From the NCBI GenBank assembly GCA_029964075.1, contig CM057134.1, positions 19,384,905 to 19,448,904 of the forward strand: a stretch of DNA of 64,000 nt, read 5' to 3'. The notes below the pieces were generated by a model, which did no database searches, had not been told where the DNA came from, and was given only the letters and a program-made list of their open reading frames with translations. Position numbers and translations under genes: made by a program. Each line of letters starts with the position of its first letter. Within the stretch, counting starts at the first letter, position 1. Below are positions 33,847-44,599 of this stretch, piece by piece. The stretch comes from Patiria pectinifera. Taxonomy: Eukaryota > Echinodermata > Asteroidea > Valvatida > Asterinidae.

Positions 33847-34151
33847 TTGTGAATCTGTTCTTGCAAGCTCTTGAAAACACTTTTATAAAAATACTATGGC
33901 CAAGGGCAAAACCTAATGTAAAATTTACATTTCCCCGATGCAAATGCAATCATATAAAAAAAAAACTACGATCAACATATAATGAAGCCGCGTCCGAATT
34001 ACATAACTGTGGCTAGCAATTACTTATGTGGCTATTGAAGTGGTTAAATCCAGGCTTCCTATTTCTAGCTGTAGCCAATAAAAATAGGACACTTCCTTTC
34101 AGTTTAAAGATTTACTGTCCGTACTCTAAACCAGTTCATGGCAAATGGCGT

Positions 34152-34195
34152 GTATAGACAGACACCAGGACAGACAGACAGACAGACAGACACGT
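34152..34195. repeat. (GACA)n simple repeat
   Basis: AGACAGACAGACAGACAGAC, about seven units, followed by ACGTAAGGTGATG, which echoes the sequence beside exon 21. Confidence 0.85.
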
Positions 34196-34278
34196 AAGGT
34201 GATGCGGTATTCAAGGGGATGATGATTGAACACGCAACGAGCGAGGCTGGAAATATCAGGGTGTGCATCCCGCTATAC

Positions 34279-34416
34279 CTTGGTCATTTCTTCTTCCAGG
34301 ACTTTATTCCTTTGTTCTACATCCGTCCTGAATCTTGCTTCTTCTTGAACTCTCTCCTCCGCTCGGCTTTGATTCAGCAACAACCTCCCTGATTCACGTC
34401 GTACTTCGGCCAATTC
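34279..34416 (-). CDS. Coiled-coil gene, exon 13
   Basis: Acceptor GTGATCATAAAG (poor pyrimidine tract), donor AAG|GTATAG. 138 bp, phase 0: ELAEVRRESGRLLLNQSRAE, then ERVQEEARFRTDVEQRNKVL and EEEMTK. The frame stays open upstream through the 21-bp array in the preceding intron, so intron retention would be readable over the array. It is out of frame with exon 12. Confidence 0.83.
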
Positions 34417-34435
34417 CTTTATGATCACAAAGATA

Positions 34436-34770
34436 TGTAAATTGTGATGGATTACAAGGTGCTTGCAATGGATCACAAGGTGCTTGTAATGGGTCACAAG
34501 GTGCTTGCAATGTATCACAAGGTGCTTGTGATGGATCACAAGGTAATTGTGATGTATCAAAGAGTACTTGCAGTGGATCACAAGGTTCTTGTGATGGCTC
34601 ACAAGGTTCTTGCGATGATCAAGTTTCTTGCGATGGATTGCAAAATGTCTGTGATGGATCACAAGATGCTTATGATGGATCACAAGGTAATTGTGACGTA
34701 TCAAAGAGTACTTGCAATGGATCCAAGGCTCTTGTGACGGATCGCAAGCTTCTTGCGATGGATCACAAGG
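34436..34770. repeat. 21-bp minisatellite abutting the exon 13 acceptor
   Basis: About fifteen units of ATGGATCACAAGGTGCTTGC plus one base. The unit length is a multiple of three and both strands are open (MDHKVLA on plus, HLVIHCK on minus). A longer-order repeat of about 148 bp carries GGTAATTGTGA, then TATCAAAGAGTACTTGCA. The acceptor sequence of exon 13 looks like a diverged unit. Confidence 0.85.
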
Positions 34771-34805
34771 TATCTGAGAAACCTTCTTAAGCTTCATCGT
34801 CTTAC

Positions 34806-34958
34806 CTCTTTCTTCTCTGCCAGCATATCCTCCAGCTCCTTCACTCTCTTCTCTTCTCTCTCCAGTTTCCAAGAAACCTCCGTCTTGTCTCGCTGCGTCC
34901 CCGACCTCGCCTCGTCCAACTCTCTCTCAAGCGACTTCACCTTGCTCTCGAGTTTCAT
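34806..34958 (-). CDS. Coiled-coil gene, exon 12
   Basis: Acceptor TTGTTTTCTAG, donor GAG|GTAAGA. 153 bp, phase 0: MKLESKVKSLERELDEARSG, then TQRDKTEVSWKLEREEKRVK and ELEDMLAEKKE. Strong coiled coil. Confidence 0.88.
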
Positions 34959-34991
34959 CTAGAAAACAAGGAAGATTTCAAGTTTAGCAAT

Positions 34992-35190
34992 GAGTCCCCC
35001 TCGACCAATCGTATTGCTTGACAAAATCACATGATTCTCCTTTGACCAATCATAACGCTTGATCAACTCACCTGACTCTCCTTTGACCAATCGTATTGCT
35101 TGACAAAATCACTTGACTCTCATCTGACCAATCACATCGCTTGACCAACTCACCTGACTCTCCTTTGACCAATCGTATTGCTTGACCAGC
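34992..35190. repeat. 40-bp array derived from the 3' end of exon 11
   Basis: Five units including the exon itself, each with CTCCTTTGACCAATCGTATT and GCTTGAC. The unit at about 35069-35101 still encodes the exon ending VKQYDWSKESQ exactly and is followed by a perfect donor GTGAGTTG; others have changed donors (GTGATT). Confidence 0.88.
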
Positions 35191-35287
35191 TCAGCCGACT
35201 TGCGTCCAATACTCTCCTTGAGATGATCGGTAGACTCCTCTGCAATCTTCAATGTTTCTTGACTAAAATTCAGCTGGTCTTGTAATT
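35154..35287 (-). CDS. Coiled-coil gene, exon 11
   Basis: Acceptor TTTGGTTGATAG, donor CAG|GTGAGT. 134 bp, phase 1 in and 0 out: LQDQLNFSQETLKIAEESTD, then HLKESIGRKSAELVKQYDWS and KESQ. Coiled coil. Its last 11 codons plus donor are the template of the downstream array. Confidence 0.88.
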
Positions 35288-35839
35288 CTATCAACCAAAA
35301 CAAAATTCAGTTAACTCTGGTTAACACAAATTTTGTTGCAAAAAATCCTGGTTAAAGTAAACTTAGAGCCTCGGTCTCAACTGTACATTTTAGTGAATGG
35401 GACCAGTACTCCTCTTAATACAAAAGTTGAATAAAATTGCCGGCCAAGTTCAAAATATTCAGAAAAAAGAATCACATACACCAAGACAAATGAAAAACAC
35501 CCTGCAGTGTCCAAGACACTGCCTAAAAAGTGTAAAATGCTAACTCAAATATTACTTTTCAACTGACAAAACCCTATTTTAAATTTCATCACGATTTCAT
35601 TCATCCGTTTTGAGAACAACAAGAGTTGATGTTATAAGATTTCAGGCTGTGCATGGTGGAGTATCGATATATTTCTGTTTGCGGTAACACCATGTGGTAA
35701 TAACCATTGACGCTTAGTACATTTAGTTCTCATATGAACAGTCCTGCTTAGTTCTAAAAAGAATTTGTCTTATCTACTTTTGCTTAGAGACGAAGTTGAA
35801 ATGAAATCTATTTTTTTTTAAATTTTTTTGAGAACTTAC

Positions 35840-35909
35840 TTTGACTTCTCCTTTTTTCTTCACTGAGTTCCTCCACAAGACTGCTCTGTTTCATCACACT
35901 GTTCTCCAG
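35840..35909 (-). CDS. Coiled-coil gene, exon 10
   Basis: Acceptor ATGTTTTTGTAG, donor AAA|GTAAGT. 70 bp, phase 0 in and 1 out: LENSVMKQSSLVEELSEEKR, then RSQ. It can be joined in frame either to exon 8 (long form) or exon 9 (short form), since both end in phase 0. Confidence 0.85.
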
Positions 35910-35959
35910 CTACAAAAACATAAATTTAGAAAGTTAAAAAAAGTCAAATATGGCACTTA

Positions 35960-36432
35960 TAGAGATCAGCACTCGAGATCAGCACAATCTGGTCTCTATT
36001 CTCACAGGTATCCATTTATACTCCTGGATGGAGAGAGGCAATTGTAGTAAAGTGTCTTGCCAAAGAACACAAGCACCATGTTTCCTGCCAGTGTTTGAAG
36101 CTATATACATTTTTTTGGCAGCAACTCAAACTCAGTGCAATGTGGTCTAAATCCTTAAAGGTATCCATTTACACTTCTAGGAGAGAAGCAATTGTAGTAT
36201 CTCGCCCAAGAACACAAGCACCATGTTTCCGTCAATGTTTGAACCCACATACAGTCTTTTGCAACAACTCAAGGTCAGCACAATCTGGTCTCTACCTTCA
36301 CAGGCACCCACTTTTACTCCTGAGTGGACGGAGGCAATTGTAGTAAAGTGTCTTGCCCTAGGACACAAGCACCACGTTTCTGGTTTGAACCCATGTACTA
36401 CTGCACACGAGTTGGACACTGTGACCACTTGA
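35960..36432 (-). mobile_element. Three tandem copies of SINE family A, reverse orientation
   Basis: Each unit of about 155 bp reads GATCAGCACAATCTGGTCTC, a TTTACTCCTG-type segment, GGCAATTGTAGTAAAGTGTC and ACACAAGCACCATGTTTC. This is the complement of the body of the SINE at 27.7 kb. Only the last copy keeps a tRNA-like end. Between exons 9 and 10. Confidence 0.75.
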
Positions 36433-36656
36433 CAACAGAACTATAATTGTTAAAAGACACTGCATCAAAATGTTAAAACACTGCAGTCTTCCAATTCAAA
36501 TACAAAGATTAAAAACAGACTTGGGAAGAGTGCAACAATAATATTGAATGGAAAAACTAAGGAACAGGATTAATTAATTTTAGTGGAAATCAACAATGGC
36601 TGTGTTTCTTTTGTCCCTAATCTTTGCAGTAAAGAGGTTTCAAATTTATTTCAAAC

Positions 36657-39329
36657 CTGTTCTAACAACGATGTTAATTTCTCCAGAATGGTCCGCTCAG
36701 CCAATGCATGAACACACAAAGTATTTTCTCTGCGACTCGTCAGTTCACCAAATGCAGTATTTTCCTCCCGAAAACGAGCTTCCCCCGAAGTGAACTTCAC
36801 TTGCGCAGACGCCTTTTCCTTAGATGCAGTACCTTTATCTGAAGAGGTCAGTTTCTCTGAGTGACCAGTTTGTTTTGAATCAGTTGCCTCCACGCCAAGA
36901 TTTTTTTTCAAAGCTTCTTCCCCAAAATCTTCCTTCTGTGTTAATCTCTGTTCTCCAAAACCTTTTTCTTTTAGGTCCGAAATAAAGTTTTCACCAGAAT
37001 TGGTATCTTTCTCAGTGGAACTCAGTTGGTTTAAACCTTCAGGTTGTTCCAGAGAATTTCTTTCCAAAGCGGCCCTCTCTTTAAAAACTGATTTTTCATC
37101 AGACTTGTTCCTTTGGGTTGAAGCAAGTTTATCGTGAGTTTCAACCTTTTTTTCCACAATCTTCTCTTTACTTACAGCGTGTTCTTCTGTAACCTTTTGT
37201 CCTGAAATAGTCTTTCTGTATAATGCCACGTCATCGACGATGTTCTTTCTTTCATCAACAGTAGCCTCTTCTTTGGATACTTCGCCTGTTTTTTCCCCAA
37301 TTTCTTTATCTTTCCCCAAATCCGAGTTTAAGTCTTCTTTCAAAATGTCACTATCTTCCAAAATAATTTGCTCATTCAAAGAATTATTTTCCAATGAGCA
37401 AACGTCAGTTTGTTTTCCAGAAAAATGTTTTTCTTCCAAAATTGGGACAAATTCTGCACCAGGTTTTTCTTTCAAATCTGAGCTTTCAAAAGGAGATTGT
37501 TTTTTAGACTTTTCGTCTGAATTATGCTCCAACACTGTTGGTTGGCATTCCTTCACATCAGATAGCTCCTCAGACGTGTGTTCTTCAGAAATGTGTTCTT
37601 CGACTGAAACGCTTTCTCCCTCAACCGCAACTTTTTCCAGAGAAATGTTCCCTTCTTTGCCGAGATATTGGTTCTCAAATTGTTCATTCAACACAAACTG
37701 CTCAACAGAGGGCTCCTCTGAAACCTCTTCCCCTTTTCCTGATGCTGGTTCTTCTACAGAAGCTGATGCTTGTGGCACAATCTTCTCAATCAGAATTTCT
37801 TCTTTGGATTTATCGTCAGAAACTGTCTCCTTCAATCCGGTCTGTTCCCCAGAAGTAATTTTTTCCTCTAGTGGTGACTCTGCCTCGGAAACACTTCCCT
37901 CAAGAATATCCTTGTCTTTTTCAAAAGATGGTTCCTCAACAGTTTTCGCTTCTAATTCAGAATGTTCCGATGCCGCTTGGTTTTCCCCTATTGCTGCATG
38001 TTCCTCTGAAGATTTCTTATCACGTGGAACATCATCTTCTTCTTCTTCAGACTGATCCTCAATGTTTTCTTTGATTTCCAATTCTTGTTCTAGCACAGGT
38101 TTTTCCTCTAATGCTGTCTGTTCCTCTGAGGTATTCTTACCAACTGGAACATCATCATCATCTTCTTCTTCTTCTTCTTCTTCTTCAGACTGATCCTCAA
38201 TGTTTTCTTTAAATTCAAAATCTTCTCCTAACACAGGTTCTTCATCTAATGCTGCCTCGTCTGTTGACACGATCTTTACTGGAACACTGTCTTCATTCTC
38301 AACAGAATGATCCTCAACAACTTTCACTTCTAATTTTGTCTGTTCTCCTGACAAAATCTTTTCTTCTTTTGCTGTCTCTTCAGATAAAGTTATCTTCCCA
38401 GTTGGAACATCGTCTTCATTCTCAACTGTCTGATCATCAACTTTCTCTTCAAATCCTGTCTGTTCTCCTGAAACAATCGTATCTTCTACTTCTTCTGCTG
38501 AAGTAATCGTACCGGCTACAAAGTCATCTTTATTCTCGATCGACTGATCATCAACTTTCTCTTTTAATCCTGTCTGTTCTCCTGAAACAATTGTATCTTT
38601 TACTACTTCTGCTGAAGTAATCTTACCAGCTAGAACATCATCTTCATTTTCAATCGACTGATCATCAACTTTCTCTTCTAATCCTGTCTGTTCTCCTGAA
38701 ACAATCGTATCTTCTACTTCTTCTGCTGAAGTAATCTTACCAGCTAGAACATCATCTTTATTCTCAATCGACTGATCATCAACTTTCTCTTCTAATCCTG
38801 TCTGTTCTCCTGGAACAATCGTATCTTCTACTTTTTCTGCTGAAGTAATCGTACCAGCTAGAACATCGTCTTTATTTTCACTTGGCTGATCATCAACTTT
38901 CTCTTCTAATCCTGTCTGTTCTCCTGAAACAATCGTATCTTCTACTTCTGCTGCTGAAATAATCTTACCGGCTAGAACGTCATCTTCATTTTCAATTGGC
39001 TGATCATCTACTTTCTCTTCAAATCCTGTCTGTTCTCCTGAAACCAACTTATCCTCTACTTCTTCTGCTGAAGTAATCTTACCAGCTACAACATCATCTT
39101 TGTTTTGAATCCACTGATCAGTAACTTTCTCTTCTAATCCTGCCTGTTCTCCCGAAACAATCTTTTCTGCTGCCTCTTCTGTTGAAGTAATCTTACCCGC
39201 TAGAACATCATCTTCATTCTCAATCGACTGATTCTCAACAACTCCTTCTAATCCCGTCGGTTCTTCCGATTCTGTCCCCTCCTCCAAGCGATCGACTACA
39301 ACCTCGTCACCCAATGATGACTCTGCCAT
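36657..39329 (-). CDS. Coiled-coil gene, exon 9: alternative first exon, acidic 38-residue repeats
   Basis: A single 891-codon frame from ATG at 39329 (context GGAGGATGG) to donor CAG|GTTTGA, phase 0. An in-frame TGA lies four codons upstream and no pyrimidine tract precedes it, so it should begin a transcript. Residues about 28-340 hold eight 38-residue repeats (core ENEDDVLAGKITSAEEVEDT, then IVSGEQTGLEEK). Looser, more Glu-rich copies follow to about 450, including Glu/Asp runs. The rest is Glu/Lys/Ser-rich and probably extended or weakly helical. No globular domain or membrane segment is seen. Family unknown. The long plus-strand open frame opposite it is a shadow. Confidence 0.85.
38270..39245 (-). 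repeat. 114-bp coding repeat in exon 9
   Basis: The DNA repeat underlying the 38-residue protein repeat. Seven to eight close copies keep the frame, with one slightly longer copy at the downstream end. Length variation in multiples of three would preserve the protein. Confidence 0.9.
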
Positions 39330-39720
39330 CCTCCCACCTCATAATTTAAACTCCACACCATCGCCTCCGATGCTCCTAGCCGTACCAATCAATTCATGCA
39401 TCACATTCCGCCAAAAAAGGCGTGAACAACTCCGACAACCCCGACGATAAATTCACAACTCAAACCGCTGGATGTTGGAAACCAAATGCTATCACATCGG
39501 CACTCGCAAGAAATCACCAGGCAAGATGAAGAGTAAATTATAAATGAAAGCCGCACTCCTTAAATTCATCTGCAGCTCACGAGCGGTCCACTTCAAATTT
39601 ATGTACTATGGTAACAAAACCCAGGAAATTATAACAGAAAAGCAAGGAAGCACAATGGCGGACCACCTGTCTCAGCGCACTGTCGCTTTCAAATTTTCAC
39701 CTGCGAAATAAATCTCAAAT
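39330..39720 (-). promoter_or_regulatory. Putative promoter / 5' UTR for exon 9
   Basis: No splice acceptor is found directly upstream of the exon 9 ATG. On the minus strand TTTATAATTTA occurs at 39544-39534, about 205 bp upstream of the ATG, and could act as a TATA-like element. The segment is less AT-rich than neighbouring introns. Start site not determined. Confidence 0.3.
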
Positions 39721-39831
39721 TTGTTTCAAACAAAACGATGACACGTCTTTTGTACAGTGAGGAAATGAATACAATTTCCTTCGACCGTCTTTACCAGAAA
39801 TGACTGTAGAGTCGGAATAAATTGCATCATT

Positions 39832-40455
39832 TTTCTGACACCTCACACACAGATTGTGTCTCATGATTGGCCGAGAGTGAGCCAAATGGTGTTCGCTGTT
39901 TTTACTGTCTTGCCAAGCACGACCAAAAAGACAATACATCTGCTGCCTTTTTTGAAAAAAATTTGAATGTAAACCCATAGCAACCATTACAATAATCGGT
40001 CTGTGTGCCCATTTGTACTTATTGTTCCCACACGCTACAAAGTTGGGTTCAACATTTCATGAAGGGTAAGTTTGGAAAATTGCAAGGTGGATTTTCAACT
40101 AATTTCATATTGAAAAAACATGTCTGTGTTGGATTATAGTTTTATAGTTGCACTCCCCAATAGAAAAAAATAACATTTTTTGTTCAACAGAAAACCTACA
40201 GTTTGAATCTTGGTTAGGAAAAAAAATTGAATATGTTGAAGGGCACGGTAAGACAACTTGAATTAATCTGAAAGAAAAATAAACAAAATCTTAGGAGTTC
40301 TCAAACAAACACTGACTACTTTAACTTCTGCTGTTACTAGCCTCCCTTGGTAATCCATGGAGCACTCCATTTCCCTATGTTTCTTCCACAGGACGCTCCA
40401 ATATCACCTCGGGAGGCTAGTTTACTACACCACTCGAAGCAGTCAATATTTTCAT
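39832..40455 (+). mobile_element. Family E repeat, copy 1
   Basis: Shares ordered blocks with 57610-58105: GATTGGCCGAGAGTGA, TTCATGAAGGG / TTCGTGAAGGG, CCATGGAGCA and CCTCGGGAGGCTAGTTT with ACTACACCACTCGAAGC. About 500-620 bp, no open frame. This copy lies about 500 bp upstream of exon 9. Confidence 0.75.
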
Positions 40456-40902
40456 ACTATTCAATGCTACTGAACCTGTAGCATAGTCTCGAAGTCAATA
40501 GAAGTGTGTGGGTGCCAGTTTTATGAAGAGAAAGTGTCAGTGTTTTGATCAAAACAGGAAGTGTTTTGCCGACCAAAACACCTGCTGGTATTGTTACCAT
40601 GGTTACCATAGTAGCACTGATATAAATATTCATTAGAAATCCACTTATCACAGGTTCATTTTATACACACGTGTATTTTTACAATGCTCACAGCAAGTGT
40701 TGCAATGTTATTAATGTAGATCTTTATAATTTCCTGTGACTGTGGCTATAACAACGCAACTGTTACAAGTGAAGCAACATGCTTTCAATGGACGGTTGGA
40801 TAGACAAACACTGATTCAAAGGTGAGCGACCTTCTTCTTTTTCAGATTTTTTGTTCAGATACGGCTAAATCATAAATCGGTTTAGTTGAATGTGACGCAA
40901 CG

Positions 40903-41070
40903 GTACATGGTATCATTTGCTTTTTGTGCATTCGTTTGAAGCAATAAAATTGCTCAAAATTATAAGAAGAATGTATTATGACTAACGTATTGAAGTTTCA
41001 GCTCCGTGGTTACCATTTACATTTTGAGAAAACATAGAAAATATATGCACAATTTTTGGGGTGTTTGTTT
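40903..41070. mobile_element. TIR element, family B (fragment)
   Basis: TGGTATCATTTGCTTTTTGT, AATAAAATTGCTCAAAAT and GAAGTTTCAGCTC match the left half of the copies at 26.0 and 31.8 kb. The right half is missing. Confidence 0.6.
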
Positions 41071-41109
41071 GTTCGATAAAATCATGACCTTAGAAAAAAA
41101 ATCATAAAT

Positions 41110-41300
41110 AAAAAAATAAAATTAATTAAACAAATTAAAAATCTATGCAATGTCACGCTGTGAAAACCTGCCATCAGAGAAATTAGTCTTTCACTCCAGG
41201 CTAATAGCTTCAGACAATCTATAAAAACAATTCCATGCAATGACATGCTGTTAAAACCTGTCAGCATAAACGGTAGTCTTTCACTCCAGGCTCATAGATT
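41110..41300. repeat. Two-copy about 100-bp repeat
   Basis: CAATGTCACGCTGTGAAAAC / CAATGACATGCTGTTAAAAC each followed by AGTCTTTCACTCCAGGCT and ATAG. Confidence 0.65.
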
Positions 41301-41439
41301 ATAGCCCCTAACACGTGCAACTAGTTTTAGTGGTTAGTGTATAACCTTTAGTAGTAAGTTCGGGTAAAGAGACTATTGCACTTAATGATACACCCTGTAC
41401 GTGTAAGTAGATTTGGTGCTGGTTTTTTTTGAAGTGGCA

Positions 41440-42516
41440 TATCATCAGTGAAGGTCAGAAGTTAAATCAGTTAGCAACACATTGTGCCTAACTAACCTAA
41501 CTAGCAATTGGTGGTAGTTAAAATAGAAGTTAGTGTTATCATACCTCCACGGCAGGTCAGATGTTACATCAGTTAGCAACAACCTGTGCATAACCAGCAC
41601 TTGGCAGTAGTCATAAGTAGCAGTTTGTGTCATCACACTTTCACAGCCGGTCAGAGGTTAACTCAGTTGCAACATGCTGTGCTAACCAGCCTGGGCAGAG
41701 TTTTAATCACTAGTTAGTGTCATTAAACCTTCAAGGCAGGTCAGAGGTTACATCAGTTAGCAACCAACCTGTGCCTAACCAGCACTTCGCGGTTATGTAA
41801 ATGGTAGTTAGTGTCATCGCACCTTCAAGGCCGATCAGAGCTCAACTCAGTTGGTAACAAGCTGTGCTAACCAGCCTGGGCAGAGGTTTAACCAATAGTT
41901 AGTGTCATTAAACCTTCAAGGCAGGTCAGAGGTTACATCAGTTAGCAACCACCTGCGCATAACCAGCACTTCACGGTTGTTTAAACGAGAGTTAGTGTCA
42001 TCGCACCTTCGAGGCCGATCAGAGGTTAACTCAGTTGGTAACACGCTGTGCTATAACCAGCCTGGGCAGCGTTATAACCACTAGTTAGTGTCATTAATCC
42101 TTCAAGGCAGGTCAGAGGTTACATTAGTTAGCAACCGACCTGTGCCTAACCAGCACTTCGCGGTTATGTAAACGGTAGTTAGAGTCATCGCACCTTCAAG
42201 GCCGATCAGAGGTTAACTCAGTTGGCAACATGCTGTGCTAACCAGCCTGGGCAGAGTTTTAACCACTAGTTAGTGTCTTTAAACCTTCAAGGCAGGTCAG
42301 AGGTTACATTGGTTAGCCACACATTGTGCATAACCAGCACTCGGCGGTTATTTCAATGGTAGTTAGTGTCATCACACCTTCAAGTCAGGTCAGAGGTTAA
42401 CTCAGTTTGCAACACGCTGTGCTTAACCAGCACGTGGCAGAGTTTTAACCAGTAGTTTAGTGTCATTATCCTTCACGGCAGGTCAGAGGTTAACTCGGTT
42501 TATGCCATTATCTAAC
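41440..42516. repeat. Twelve-copy 93-bp array abutting the exon 8 donor
   Basis: Units start with AGGTCAGAGGTTA or CGATCAGAGGTTAACTCAGT at about 41451, 41553, 41648, 41737, 41830, 41923, 42016, 42110, 42203, 42295, 42387 and 42480. Two unit types alternate, giving a 186-bp higher-order period. Several units contain ACCTGTGCCTAACC, which resembles the exon 8 end plus donor (CTAACCTGCGCCTCAA). Confidence 0.9.
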
Positions 42517-42768
42517 CTGCGCCTCAAGTCTCTTAGTCTCCTCCGCAGCCGCTTCTATTGACGTCATCCACTCTTTGTGTTTTTGCTCTTTACCGATCAT
42601 GATTTGAAGTTCTCTTGCTAAGACATCTCTGTCTTTCTTGAGCTCGTCGACGATGCCTTCTAGTTCTTTGATGGTTTCTCTATGCCGGTCGGCCAAGTCA
42701 GAGAGACCTTTCTCCTGCTTGAGTTGCTCCTTCAGAATCTGAGATTCGTTTTTTACATCTTCCATTTG
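42517..42768 (-). CDS. Coiled-coil gene, exon 8
   Basis: Acceptor AAAACCAAACAG, donor CAG|GTTAGA. 252 bp, phase 0: QMEDVKNESQILKEQLKQEK, then a strongly charged helix including IVDELKKDRDVLARELQIMI, ending KRLEAQ. The phase-0 end allows direct joining to exon 10, bypassing exon 9. Confidence 0.88.
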
Positions 42769-43499
42769 CTGTTTGGTTTTTCAAGACATTAGATAACAAT
42801 GAATTGTGACCTATTGAAGGAGATGTTGAAGACAGTTTACAATTTTTCTCTAAACTGCTGCGTTATTTTTAACATAATGTGTACGTATCAGTTTAGAGTT
42901 GTCCATATCTGATAATTTAGTATTCAAATATTGGAAACCGCATTTCACCAAAAATTCAAATATTTCAAACTCTTTGACCAAGTTTTTCACATGCCAGCTG
43001 CAACTGCGTGCCGCATCGGTCAAAAGTTGCACGTAAAACGCTTCGGTTAAAATTTGCATTGGGCTATCAATATTATGGACCACTGGAGTTTTATACAATA
43101 AGTATTTTCTAAGTACCTGCTTAAAGGATGGGAACAATGAACCACCTTCGACAAAAAAAGTTATCGTAAAAAAAAAGGGAAATCTGACAGATGCACCGCA
43201 ACTTTTATCTCCCTGCATTTTGCCTTGCCACCCCCCCCTCCCACAACACAACAGCTTGAGGCTACGTGCATATAGCTATAAAAGGATGAGGACCACCTGT
43301 TCCCCCCCCCCCACCTTCAAGACCGGGCGTAGTGACAGGATGATTGATGGCCTTGTGATAATAGCAGCTATACATGTACATACAATACAAATCCTATGGG
43401 AGTTGGCCTGGGTCTGATCTTTGCCTCAGAAATTCATGATTCTTTTTAGCTATGTCTCAATAGGGAACTTGTGGAGTATGACATTTTTGGACTAAAAAA

Positions 43500-43745
43500 T
43501 AACGGAGTAATTAAAAATTATTTTAAAATGTACTGACAATGTCAGCACTGTCGAACACCACCGAGATAAAGGGCAGCCTGGTAAAGCTGGTCCCAAAGTA
43601 CAGCTGGTCCCAGTCTACACAATGGGCCAGAATTAACCCATCTATTGATGTTACGGGGTCATCCTATACAATAGCACTGCCTGGCTCAAAAGTGACAGTC
43701 AGTCAGTCAGACGGTATAAAGTGGAGACCAGGCGAGCAAAAATAA
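43500..43745. repeat. Repeat shared with 57.48-57.60 kb
   Basis: CCTATACAATAGCACTGCCT and GTGACAGTCAGTCAGTCAG correspond to CCTATACGACAGCACTGCCT and GTGAAAGTCAGTCAGT near 57505 and 57560. Confidence 0.5.
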
Positions 43746-43803
43746 GATTATATATTTTTTCTTGCATCAAGTTTCTTAAACAAGAAAGGTAATTTTTTTT
43801 TAC

Positions 43804-43896
43804 TTTGCCATGTTCCTGGTGAATCTGCCGGATTCTCTGATGGTTTGCTTCCAACTCCGACTTGGATAAGTCTAGATCCCTCGTTAGTTTGTCCAG
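43804..43896 (-). CDS. Coiled-coil gene, exon 7
   Basis: Acceptor TTTGGTTTCAG, donor AAA|GTAAAA. 93 bp, phase 0: LDKLTRDLDLSKSELEANHQ, then RIRQIHQEHGK. Coiled coil. Confidence 0.85.
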
Positions 43897-44599
43897 CTGA
43901 AACCAAACAAATTGTATACATTAAAAAAAATCCATCAACTAAAATCAACAAAACTTCATGACTAAATTCATTGTAACACTACCTCGCTCACATAGGTGTC
44001 CCCCTATTATCCCTCTTTGGTTTGTACCTTAACTTTTTCGGAAGACCTTCCATATGTTTTGTACACGATTGTCAGTTGTAGACCTTCAGGAATTGTGGGC
44101 CCTAGTGTCATCTATTGTTCAATGTCCCCTATTGAATGCAAAAACAATCCAACCCATCCTTCACCCCCTCTATTTGTTTACTTTATGTTTAATTTAATTT
44201 ACTTACTTTTTAAATTAATTTGATCAATTTCATTTATTTCATTATCTAATATATTATATTTTATTTACTTGATTTAGTTTATTTCTTTCATTCATTTTAT
44301 TTATTTTCTTTAGGCCTATTTCTTTAGTTACTTTAGTTCTTATGTTTATTTTGTTTATTACTTAAGTTCTTTTATTACTTTTAGGTATTCTTTAGTCTAT
44401 TTCATCAACAGCTAAGCAGTGTAAAACCACCAATTACAGGCTTTGACGAAATTATATAATTTATTAAAAATTACAAATATATCAAAAGGTTCAATATAAA
44501 GGAATTACGAACAAATTAAAGAGTAAACACAATCATAAAAATACAATTAGAAAGAAAAAAACAGGTCTAGTCCCCTGTCTCTTTTCTTCTCAATCATAC

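Noticed and set aside
37240-38055. 271-codon plus-strand open frame, Ser/Phe/Lys-rich
   Set aside because: It is the complement of the acidic exon 9 repeats; the minus-strand frame is longer, has a strong start, a splice donor and continues in phase.
36657-39329. Exon 9 as an ordinary internal exon
   Set aside because: An in-frame TGA lies four codons before the ATG, no AG in between gives phase 0, and the upstream sequence is purine-rich rather than a pyrimidine tract.
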